Source of the DNA: Hemileia vastatrix
Lineage: Eukaryota; Basidiomycota; Pucciniomycetes; Pucciniales; Zaghouaniaceae
DNA length: 64,000 nucleotides
Reading direction: 5' to 3'
Assembly: GCA_030280995.1 (NCBI GenBank)
Contig: JASXTE010000002.1
Location: 12,534,683 to 12,598,682 of the forward strand
This document shows positions 21,576 to 31,524 of the stretch, one piece after another (within the stretch, counting starts at the first letter, position 1; the number at the start of each line of letters is the position of its first letter). Made by a program: the position numbers and the translations under genes. The notes beneath the pieces are model-generated. The model had not been told where the DNA came from. It was given only the letters and a program-made list of their open reading frames with translations, and searched no databases.

Positions 21576-22898
21576 ATGCCTCCCAGACATTCCAAATCTC
21601 AAAAGGTAACTCAAAAATCTGCTTTGTCACAAAAGCCTCCTCGTAAAGCAAGCCCTACACCTGAAAAATCAAAGTCAGGTTCAGGTCAGCTTAAAAAGGA
21701 TGATTATCTCATCATAATCAACTTCCTTAAAATAAAATCAAATTTTGAAGCATGTTTTGGATGTGAAAAGTCCACTTGTATTATATGTCCACCTTCTTCA
21801 AAGGTTAATTGCTACTTATTGATGGCCAATGAAGTAAGGAAGAAAACAAGGGGGAGAATCGATATCAATCCTAAACAAATGAAGGAGAGATTTAAGAGTT
21901 ACCAATCAAAATATAAAAAGGCTCATCATGCTGCAAATGAAACTGGCTTTGGTATTGACGATGATGATTTGGAGATTGGAATTACTACTGTTTCCAAAAA
22001 GCTCAATGTCATGTGTCCTTTCTATGAGTAAATGGATAATCTTTTTGGCTCCTGAGTTGATGTAAACCCTTGGTTTCTACACGATACTAAGAATATACCC
22101 TCTGGATCTCAACCATCAATTAATCCTCCTGAAATACCTGTACATCAACAGGATCAATCCCCTCCACCTTCTAACCATAGTTCAGCTGAAGATGATCCCG
22201 ACTATCAAGCAGAACAATTATATTGCAGCAGATCTGAATCCTCAGAGGCCCAAAATTTAAATGTATGTTTACTTTTTGTTTTTTCTTCAATTCTTCTCTG
22301 AATTTCTCTTTTTTTCTAGTCTCCTCCTACTCAAACTCAATCTCCATTAAATAATCTCAATTCTGGAAATGTGAGTTCCACTTTAGAAGCTGCTTTACAT
22401 GAACTTCCTGAAGCCTCTTGTTCAAACTCCAAACTAAAGTGTCAAGCCTCAACTTCAATGAACTTGAACCATCTATTAAAACGTGGTACTTCTTCAACAA
22501 GCTCATTTGCATCCCTTGAGTATTATTTTAAAAAAAAGATATAAGTAAGATTCATTTACTATATATCTTAATAATTAACTCATTTATTTATTTATTTCAA
22601 TTTAATTTTCTCAGCAAAATCAACTATTTCAAAAAATCCCCTTGACTTTGAGAAGATGAAGTTTGATCATATTTTAAGGAAAGATTAGCAAGCCTTAGAT
22701 TTGGAAGAAAAAAAATTTGAGGCAGAGCAGATGGAAAGAGTAAATGACCGTCAATTTCAAAGAGAAATGGCTACTTGTGAATTGGAAAAACAAGAGAGTT
22801 TAAAAAAAGATTTCATTATGGAATGTGTAGAAAATTGCCAATCTTATGAGGACATTAAAAAATTACTTGGCCTTTCAATTGATAAATTGTTTTTCTAG
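21576..22898 (+). pseudogene. Harbinger-like ORF1, copy 2 (nonsense mutations)
   Basis: Same three-exon layout as at 5156 (introns 22263-22319 and 22545-22614). The N-terminal two thirds of exon 1 is nearly identical. GAA to TAA at 22029, a CGA to TGA about 24 bases later, a one-base loss before the second intron and a TAG in exon 3 (about 22687) break it. Unlike copy 1, its last codons keep what looks like the original C-terminus: KKDFIMECVENCQSYEDIKK followed by LLGLSIDKLFF. Confidence 0.85.
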
Positions 22899-23127
22899 TT
22901 AATTTAATTTTGTTTGATTTCCTTTTGGTAATATTTTCTTATATGCTGACTTATAAAAGGTCTTGAATATAGTACGTTATTTTTGATAAATTTTTGAAAA
23001 TATCATACATTTTTTCTATCTTTACATTCAAGTCAATAAGTTTGCTTATACTTTTATTTTGACAAAAATTTGAAAATATAATATAAATTTTCTATCTTTA
23101 CTTTCTATTCAATAAGTTTGCTTATCT

Positions 23128-23313
23128 AAATTTTTCAAAGTCATCAATTTCACATGCCAGATTTATAAAATTGGCGATTCCCTCCCCTGCATTTTATTGA
23201 AACAAGGGGTGGGTACCACCAAATTTTTCTAAGTCATCAATTTCACATGTCAGATTTAAAAAATTGACAATACCCTCCCCTTCATTTTATTGAAGTTAAG
23301 GGTGAAAGTCATC
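23128..23313. repeat. 93 bp minisatellite downstream of ORF1 (2 units, copy 2)
   Basis: Units begin at 23128 and 23221 with AAATTTTTC and include TTCACATGCCAGATTT and CCCTCCCCTGCATTTTATTG. Position relative to ORF1 is the same as in copy 1. A partial extra block with ATCATACATTTTTTCTATC lies just before it. Confidence 0.85.
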
Positions 23314-23707
23314 AAAATTTAATATAATTACATGAATTAATTAATATATAAATAAGATATGCCAAATTTACTACTTTTAAAGTAATGACAATTCCTCATG
23401 CCAAAATGCAGATCAAGTCTAGAAACTAGGTTTGGGACTTTCCACAGGTATAGGCTAGAGGAACCCCATGAAACAAATTAATGTTATCATGATTACCTTT
23501 TATACAACACAAGGTCGTTGGCCCATTACCATAATTTCATAAATTGAAATATAATATTTATTTATTAAAAATTTATGGAAGAATATTAAATATTTGGTGA
23601 CTCTATGAATCCACATACTTTTTAGATCTACCTAAAGAATTTTTAAATTTATTACCTTTTTCTTCTTTTTTTAACTTTTTTATTTGTTGGATTAATTTTT
23701 GACTGAT

Positions 23708-24790
23708 CTAGAAAGAGCAACCGAAATGCATGAAGTCTTGACAAGATTCCAAACCTGGAGGAGCCTTTGTGGTTTGGTGATTATTGTAAGAAGAATTCCA
23801 AAATGTTTTGATGATTCCATTTCCTAATACAAAATCAATTATACATCTATGATCCGGGAAATATAATCCATGTCCTTTAATTTTTACAGGTGACGGAATA
23901 GGTTGTCCAGTGATAGGATTAATATATGTGAAAATTCCATAAGTGAGGTGATTGGCATCATTTGAGTCGGTGTGAATTCGGTTATAAAATCCAGAATGAG
24001 TGATTATAACATTTGAAAACATTAGATAATCACTGCTAATATGTTCCCATTCAGAGTCGCACCAATTTGGTATTCCAAGTCTTGTAGCAACTTCATGATT
24101 TTTTTCAAAAGCTTTATTGAAGAGTTTTTTAAGTCAAAGAGCAAGAAATGAATTAAATGAAGGTAAAGTATTCCATATTCGAAAATCTTTATCTAATTCA
24201 GCTTTATATAAAGATCTGAGTAAAGAATATATGCCTATTTGATTTTAATTCAGTAAAATGATATTAAAAAATCCAGAAAATTTTTTAAACATACCAAGAG
24301 AAAAACCTTTATCAAATCCTGGTCTCCATCCAATACCAATCATGATTCCACCCAGCAAATTCTTATTCCTTAAAGGTAAGCGAACCAAAGCCATTTGATA
24401 GAGTGTTATGATGAGATTGCAGAGTTGATTAAATGATTCATCTTTAAAACCATTAAAAGAATGGTTTTCATAAATAAATTGAGGTTTGAAAGTATTATTA
24501 ATAACAGCTTTAACTTCATCACCTCCAGTTTCAGTTAAATAATGTATATTTTCAGGTAACATTTTTGGATATTGTTTTTTTTTCAACTTTAGTTTTATAG
24601 TACTTGATTTTTGAAATATGGCCAAATATTTGATCCAAGTGAATTTTTTTTTTAAATTTCTTTTATTTTGATACTGTTCATTTTTTGTCAATGTTTTAGA
24701 TGATGATTGAAAAGAAGTTGAATTTGAAGATGATAATGAAGTTAAAGAAGATGAGAGTGAGGTAAGTTGTGAATCTGAAGTTAAAGACAT
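23708..24790 (-). pseudogene. Tet-like 2OG-Fe(II) oxygenase, nearly intact copy B (Harbinger cargo)
   Basis: Exon 1 is 24790-24295 and exon 2 is 24234-23708, with a 60 bp intron (GTATGT...AAATAG) at the same site as in copy A. The N-terminus is serine/threonine-rich, then basic (NKRNLKKKFTW). The oxygenase domain has IGIGWRPGFDKGFSLG, LGIPNWCDSEW, the iron-binding RIHTDSND (His 23974-23972, Asp 23968-23966), GIFTYINPITGQPIPSP, GHGLYFPDHRCIIDF and the distal His in SSYNNHQTT (23779-23777). This fits a double-stranded beta-helix dioxygenase using Fe(II) and 2-oxoglutarate; Tet-like members act on nucleic acid bases. The only defect seen is a TGA at 24136-24134 where copy A has a sense codon. 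It lies between ORF1 and transposase inside the transposon. Confidence 0.75.
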
Positions 24791-25009
24791 GTATTTTTCT
24801 ACTTAAAAAATTGTTACTTTTCAAGCACTCAAAATTATACATTAAAAAAAACTCACTTAATTTAAATTATAAAAATGAAAATCCTCAAAAGAAGAATAAG
24901 AATTTTTTTTATTTCACTTGAAATTGATGAATATTTTTCTCTAAAATTAAAAAAATCAAAAAAAAAAATTCAAAAAACTGTGAATTTTTTTTTATCACTT
25001 CCCCATTCC

Positions 25010-25560
25010 CCTAAATTCCCTGCTCCAAACCCCTCTCCCACCTCCCCAAAACCCTTGTACAAACCCCCCTCCAACTTATTCACATCCCCTTTTAAACCCC
25101 TCCAAACCCCCTTCCAAATCCGCCTTCAATCTGCCCCAAACCCCCCTCCAAATACCCTCCAAAACCCCCTCCAAATCACCCTCCAAACCCCCCTCCAAAT
25201 CACCCTCCAAACCCCCCTTCAATCCCTCCCAAACCCCCTCCAACCCCCCCAACCCCCCCTTCAATCCACCTATATTCACCCCCTCCAAACCCCCCCAATC
25301 CCCCCCTCAAAACCCCCCTACCCCCCTCAATGTCACTTAACAATTCGCTAACAAATTGTTAAGGAACGTTTAAGGGGGGGGTAGGGGGGTTTTGAGGAGG
25401 GGATTGGGGGGTTTTGAGGGGGACAGGAGGGGTGATAGGAGGGGGGTTTAGGAACGGATTGAAGGGGGGTTTGGAAGGGGGGTTGGAGGGGGTGATTGGG
25501 AGAGTTTGGAGGGGGGTTTGGAAGGGGTTTGGAGGGGGGTTGGAGAGGAATGATGGGAGG
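25010..25560. repeat. C-rich/G-rich inverted repeat upstream of the Tet-like gene
   Basis: From 25010 to 25334 the plus strand is built of CCCCTCCAAACCCC-type units. From 25372 to 25560 it is built of the complement (GGGGTTTGGAGGGG). Next to the centre the arms match closely: GGGGGGTAGGGGGGTTTTGA on the right, with its complement on the left. The centre has a small hairpin (TTAACAATT, CGCTAAC, AAATTGTTAA). G-runs of four or more make quadruplexes likely on alternate strands. Long proline-rich frames here are by-products of composition. Confidence 0.85.
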
Positions 25561-26200
25561 AAATGAGAACACCAACAAGGGGGAGAAAGGGAGAGATGAG
25601 ACCAAAGAGGGAGAAAAGGGAGGTTAGAGTGAGCCAAGGAGGGGGGAATAAGGCAGCCAAAGGGGGGAAAAGGGGGAAGTATCTATTCCAAGGAGAGGGT
25701 AAAGGTGGGAAAAATCCCAGGCCAAGGGGGATAAAGAATAGGATAAATGAGAGAAAAGAGGGAGAGAGAGAGAGAGAGAAAAAAAGGTTAATTTTACCTA
25801 TAAATTTAAAAAAAACCACTTACAAAAAAAAACGAAAAAAAACAAAAACCCAAAAAAACAAAAAAAAAAAAAAATTAGCAAAAAATCAAGTAAAAAAGAT
25901 AAAATGACTTACCTGGAGAGATGAGTTGAGAAAAAAAATATAAGTGAAATTGTTTGAGTGATGTAGGAAGAGAGGAGAAAACGGATATGAGTGAAGAAAA
26001 AAAAGAGAGTGACTGAAAAAATATGCGTTTGCTGAAAATATGCAATTTCATGTTGAGTTGATGAAAGAAAACACAGAGAGGTAAAAAAAATAAGACTTTA
26101 ACAGCAAATTCAAAAACCAAAAAAATATGCAAAAATTTTTACCATTCTCAGTGAATAACACATGCAAATTGATCATTTGAAGAGAATGAAAAAAAAAAAA

Positions 26201-27466
26201 TTAAAATTGCGTTGAAATATGTTGGAGTGTTATTGGAAGAATTTTTGCCCTTATACTAGTTGATTGAGAAATAAAAGTGTTTGATATAGTCGGAGGTGAA
26301 TCAACTTTTTCATCTTCATATAGCTCTAACCATTGATCTTTGAGGTCAGCAAGTAGGTTATGAAGTATAGTGCAACACATAATCCAGTTGATCATTGCCT
26401 CCATTTCAGATTTATTTCTAAGAGTACTTCTTAATTCCCTTAAACTAGAAAAACGGCCTTTCAAGATTCCAATAGAATGTTCAATACGGACTCTTGACTT
26501 TGCCAAATGATTGTTGGACTTGGCATTTTGACTGTCTTCTGAAGCTGCTCCCCGAAAAGCAGGAAGTACATACTTTCCATTCACATAAGCAGAATCTGAA
26601 AGAAGATACTGATCTTCATCAAAGAATTTTTCAGGTTCATTTGAAATTTGCATTCTTTGGAAGACATAGGAGTCATGACATGAGCCAGGATAGCCAGCAA
26701 AGAATGATATAAATTTTTTGTTTACGTCACATATAAGCTGAACGTTAATTGAATATCTATAAAGAAGATATATTTGTTTGTGTTAGTTTCAAAGAGAATG
26801 AAAGGAGTTAAAAATAATCTACCTCTTTTTATGGTTAAAGTAATTGTTTCCACCTTGAGCAGGTTTCTGGCTCAAAGGAATAGTAGTACCATCAACAAAA
26901 CCAATACATCCTGGAAAGCCCTCTGCTTGCATAACCTGAGATGATTCAAGTTGCTCTTCTTTTGTTGGCCAGGTGAGAAGTTGAGATTCCAAGGAGTTGA
27001 TGGCAGTGATACATTGTTTGGTATAAGTGTTAACTGAACCATACCCTAAATCAAAGACATTTTCTAAACGTGTCAAAGCGGCTCCATTACCATTTGAACC
27101 CAAACAACATAGTGTGATGGCCAATTGAATTGAAGGATGTCGTTGTTCTTTTTGAGAATTATTGTGAAATATGAGATGATCCTGAATAAGCTCAAGAAAT
27201 TTTAGGAAAAATTCCTGAGAAGTCCTGAACAGCTGTCTAAAACTGGGTGTAGATAGGTTAAGAAGTGTTTGGATGGTGTACTTTGGGGTATGAGGTACTT
27301 GAGGCTTTCTGGGAAGAAGATAAAGTTTCGTGGCCATTTTTGATAAAATGACAAAATCTTCTACTAGATCAGAATCAGAATCGTAATCAGAGTCCAAGAC
27401 CAGTTCAAGAGCCATGAAAGTCATTGCTTTATGTAATTTATCATGATTTGAAAGTGATGAAGGCAT
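26201..27466 (-). CDS. HARBI1-type DDE transposase (Harbinger-like copy 2)
   Basis: Exon 1 is 27466-26823 and exon 2 is 26756-26201, with a 66 bp intron as in copy 1. The start MPSSLSNHD is chosen because it is conserved in both copies; an in-frame ATG at 27508 exists only here. The protein is about 399 aa. Catalytic motifs are GFVDGTTIPL, GSCHDSYVF and SRVRIEHSIGILKGRF. Both copies have SDSDL in the acidic N-terminus, here two codons longer. No stop or frameshift is seen. This intact gene, with damaged ORF1 beside it, suggests the element would now need ORF1 from another copy. Confidence 0.92.
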
Positions 27467-28150
27467 GACTCTTATATGATATGATACGAAAATGTAAATG
27501 ATGTACAATGTGATGAGTTATGAAGTGTTATGCTGTGGAGTGCTGCGTATGAATGGGATGATTCTGACAAATCAGTGAAATGGAACTTGATGGTGAAATC
27601 AGCACTTTTGGTTGAGAAAGTGCGGATTTGAGTGAAATAAGTGACTTATTTCATTTTGAAATCCACCAGTATTGGGGCTAGTGTGTTTTGGAAATCCGCA
27701 CTTATTTAAGTGCAGATTTGGTCAAATTTAAGTGCGGATTTGTATGTGCGGATTTGCCAGAACTGACACCCCATATTGAGTAGTTTATCCTCATTCCAGA
27801 GTAGCAAAATTTTGACAAAATATTTAAAACATAGTTTACCCTCATCTCAGAGTTGAAATTTAGCTTTTGACAGTTAGTTTACCCTCATTGAAGAGCTAAA
27901 CTTCAGCACTCTTGGTGGCCCTAGGATAGAACCACTTGAATTGATTGGACGCTACCCTCTTCTTCAAAACTACTCCATCCAACTCTTCTAACTCATATGA
28001 GCATCCAGAAACCTGTTCTTTGACTTTTTATGGTCCATTCTACTTATCTGAAAACATCTTGCTCCATTGGCTTTCCAAACCCCTGTTATACACCAAAACC
28101 ATATCATCAGCTTTCAAAGGTTTTCTAAGTCAATTCACCAATTTCTTATC

Positions 28151-28960
28151 CTAATATCTTACTGACTCATTTCTGATCTTTATCATCTGTGAATATTCCT
28201 TTTCTAACTGGATCAATCTTGCACATAATAATTCCTCAGTGGTCTTGATCAAATCCCAGTCAACTCCAAGATATGAGTTAGCTTCTAAATTGACCGGTAA
28301 AACTTCTTTCTGTCCAAAAACAAGTTCATAAGGCAAAAATACAGTCTTCCTCTTGGCAGTGATTCTGTCAGAAAATATAACTAAAGGTAAATAGTGCCTC
28401 CATTTTTCAGCACTTGTATCACACATTTTGACTAAAGCATCCTTAATAACTTGATGCCCTCTTTCAACCAAGCCTTCAGCTTCATGATAATAAGGGGTTG
28501 CTACACAAACCTTTGACCCAAAATTTGATATAGCTTCCCTAAATTCTTTCCCGAATTCAGGACCTCCATCTACCATCACCAATTTCATAACACCATATTG
28601 ATACACCCAGTTTTTCAACAAGAAATTTGCCACATTTTTGGCAGTCAAATTAATAAGAGGAACTGCCTCTACCCAACCAGATAAATCATCTCTGGCTACA
28701 ATTAAATATTTATACCATCCCTCCTTAATATGAATGGCATCCAAACTAACCCTTCCAAAAAGAGTATTTTCACTAGTAGCATGTCCAGGTTCTTTCAGCC
28801 TTAAATAACTTTGTCTTTGACATTATTTGCATGACTGAGACCATTGTTTAACTGCCATCTTCATGCAGGCCACCAAATTTGATCAGCAATTTGTCTAAAT
28901 GTTTCACCAATGCCTCTATGCCCAAGATCTTCATGAAGTGATTTCAAAACTAATTTTTGC
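28151..28960 (-). pseudogene. integrase of gypsy element 3
   Basis: The open part (28744-28151) holds the retroviral integrase core: MDAIHIKEGWYKYLIVARDD (first Asp), VMVDGGPEFGKEF (second Asp) and PYYHEAEGLVERGHQVIKDA (Glu), then LPYELVFGQKEVLPVNLEAN. Upstream, across stops, the zinc-binding part is recognisable as LHEDLGHRGIGETFRQIADQ followed by IWWPA. It would have joined retroelement cDNA to the genome. Stops in the zinc region and the loss of RT make it inactive. Confidence 0.88.
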
Positions 28961-29265
28961 CCTTTTGTTTGTGTTAAAACAACTTGAGGATTTGGATACC
29001 TCCTTTTCATTAATTTTCAACCAGATAAGTAAAACTCTAATGACTTCCTTTTGATAGCCACCCATTTTTCTTATTCACAAAATTCTGGCCTCTCTAATTT
29101 CAACAAATATTTGACTAATAATAAATAAAAACCAGTCTGACCCCAGACTTCATCTTGAAAATCGATTAATATAATATCAATATGCACTTCTCTATCACCA
29201 ACATCACCTGCACATGAATGAGCCGATAATCATTGACCACAAATTTGCCTCTTGATTGAGCTATG

Positions 29266-29586
29266 TCAACATTCTTCTTCTGAACTTTTCAACATCTTAT
29301 ATACCAAATTTGAAAACACCTCTTTCTCTTCTTCACCCTTTTTACACCTACATTTGTCCATCCTCTTTTTCATCAAATGCTCCTCTACACTACTTCTATC
29401 CCAAACAACAACACCATCCTCATCTATGTACACCACATCTTCTTCAACCTCTTTTTTACCAAATTTTTCTACACCACTTTCTTCATTTAACCCTTCTTCA
29501 AATTTATCCACATAAAAATAATTTTCCAGTTTATCCTCTTGGTAGAGGTCATCACCATAATTCTCTACACATATTAGTCCTGCCAT
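29266..29586 (-). pseudogene. acidic pol linker fragment of gypsy element 3
   Basis: A frame on the minus strand reads MAGLICVENYGDDL, many Glu/Asp residues, VVYIDEDGVVVWDRSSVEEH and CRCKKGEEEKEVFSNLVYKM. It lies between the gag region and integrase where RNase H to integrase linker would be expected. No domain is recognisable. The plus-strand frames over the same bases are serine/leucine-rich shadows. Confidence 0.4.
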
Positions 29587-30148
29587 TTTAACATCATGGT
29601 GGAGGTAGTCATCATCTTCATTAGGGTCATCCCAAAAATTTTCATTAATTTTTTTTGTTTAACCTCTCTTTCTGGAGGAATAAAAATAAGAGAGTGTTAA
29701 TAATCTTCAAAAACATTTTTTTCTTGATTTTTAAATTATCCAGAGATTTTTGGTTGAATTTTATTTTGATGGTGCAGCTTTGCCTCTTGCTGGAGGTCAA
29801 AAAGAGAATATTTATACAATTTTTGATCTTGATGTTTTATTTTATTATTCTGAGAATTTTTTTCTTTTGATTTCAACTTTTTGAAATGTAGTTTATCCTC
29901 TAGCAGGAGGAAGACAGATATAAAAAAATAGAAGGAAAAGAGAATCCAAAAGTGATCATAGAAGAGAAAATTTAACATTTTCAGACAGTTTGAGGTAGTT
30001 TATCCTCATTCTGAGAATTCATATTCCTGATATCCCCTGGTAGAAACCCAAAAATTTGCCCCAAGGGAATTTCCACCTATTCCAATAGCCACACAAACAA
30101 ATCACCATAATTTGTCCTACCAAAGGACAAAAAGAAACACAATTTTTT

Positions 30149-31206
30149 TCAAAATTCAGGTGAATCCAAATTATTCACTCCATCAATCAATGCCTCTGCA
30201 CCCTCCATTAGTGCAGGAACAACAACATCCACCTTTAAAATCTCATCCAGAGATTGAACCATATCCTCCATACATATACCTAATCCATAATCCAGATTCA
30301 CATCCTCATTGTAGACAGTCTCTGCTTCTGAAGACAAATCCTGAGGCAAGAAATCCTCTCAATCAAACTCCAAATCATCCAGCACAAAATCTTCCCCAAA
30401 ATCCAAAAATTCTACATTGGTGTCATAAATATCTTTATCTTCAGAAACCTCTTCTTTACCAACAGAATCATTATCAAAAATAATATCTTCAGGCTGTTCA
30501 AAATCTTCAGTTATATCTGAGTCCAAAATCTCCACACAAGCTACCTCTTCTACCTCTTGAGTCACTAAAGTGTCTTCTCCAGAGTTTATTTGACAGAACT
30601 ATGATTATCCAGATGTTCCAAAATAAACTTCTTTAGCACCTCCATACCAGGAATCCTAGTTTCTCCATTTGGGAGATTCTTCATCAAATTAGAATTAAAA
30701 AGCACCATCAAAACATCTTTATTACCCTTTTCCCCCATAGTATCCCAAAAAAAATACTTTGATTCATTATATTCATTTAAAATTTCATACTCCAACAAAT
30801 AATTTGAAACCACCTGTAATTCAACCATAAACTGATGATACTGACCCAGAGCTATTACACCACCTTTTGACTTCCATTTGCTAGCTATATCCTTCAGATC
30901 CTCCAATGAATAAACCTTTGGCCACCTCTTTTGCATTTCCAACTTCAGCTTTCCCCAATCTTGACCTTTATATCCATCCAAAGCAATAACCTCCGATTCC
31001 ACCTCTCTTTCTCCCATAAAAAACCTAATCTACTTCACCATATCCAAAGGTAAAGCTCCATCCAATCCAGAAGCAGTTTCATACCTATATAAAAACCCAT
31101 CCAAATAATCACCAGAAAACTTGCGCCCATCCCAAGATACAATCCTTCCTGATGCCCTAGCAGGTACACCAGCAGCCAAAACACCAGATTCAATACCAGA
31201 ATACAT
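30149..31206 (-). pseudogene. gag-like region of gypsy element 3
   Basis: On the minus strand the reading begins at about 31206 with MYSGIESGVLAAGVPARASG, then IVSWDGRKFSGDYLDGFLYR and LDGALPLDMVK, and meets a TAG. It continues from 31017 with GEREVESEVIALDGYKGQDW, LKLEMQKRWPKV and LKKFILEHLDNHSS. An acidic tail follows (30565-30359 and 30349-30149; EDIIFDNDSVGKEEVSEDKD). This resembles the gag N-terminus of rust gypsy elements, where W-D-G and F-x-G-D patterns are common. Three in-frame breaks show it is decayed. Confidence 0.6.
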
Positions 31207-31502
31207 TCAAAATAGCACCAGAAACCAATAAAAACCTGCAAGGGTTATGATCTTTACCAGACAACCAACAATATCCTACAAGGGCTCAGCCCTTTACTAG
31301 GATATACAAACAAACAAAAACAAAAGCAACAGATCTATCAAGGGTTCAGCCCTATATCTAGATTCCTACAACCAAAGATCCAGTACTGGCTCATCCAGTT
31401 ATCAGAATTACCAAATACACTAACCAGTAAAAATACAACAGCCAGAAAACCAAAATCCAGAAGTACATAAAGTAAGTTTTTTCAGAATTTAGAGAATTTA
31501 AA

Positions 31503-31520
31503 CCACCACATTGGGCCCCA
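31503..31520 (-). promoter_or_regulatory. primer binding site of gypsy element 3
   Basis: The minus strand reads TGGGGCCCAATGTGGTGG, four bases after the LTR end TTCTACA. The TGG start and position fit a tRNA-primed minus-strand start site. The tRNA is not identified. Confidence 0.6.
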
Positions 31521-31524
31521 AAAA

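Larger units (their letters stand above)
21220..27772. mobile_element. Harbinger-like transposon copy 2, carrying a Tet-like oxygenase
   Basis: The terminal repeats GGGGGTGTCAGTTCTGGC (21220) and the complement ending at 27772 match copy 1. Gene order is ORF1 (+, decayed), 93 bp minisatellite, Tet-like oxygenase (-), C-rich/G-rich inverted repeat, transposase (-, intact). It is about 1.9 kb longer than copy 1, the difference being the oxygenase interval (about 23442-26027). Flanking bases are TTA on the left and ATATT on the right, so the target duplication is not clear. Confidence 0.85.

Noticed and set aside
13500..24790. KDZ transposons as carriers of the Tet-like genes
   Set aside because: This is the known association in basidiomycetes, so I looked for KDZ transposase motifs near the genes but saw none. 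The flanking transposase is of HARBI1 type.
24875..25907. Proline-rich and Gly/Arg-rich proteins on both strands
   Set aside because: All long frames here are products of the C-run/G-run composition. They overlap each other in several frames and have no conserved domain.
29252..29591. Serine/leucine-rich plus-strand proteins
   Set aside because: They are mirror frames of the acidic gypsy fragment on the minus strand.
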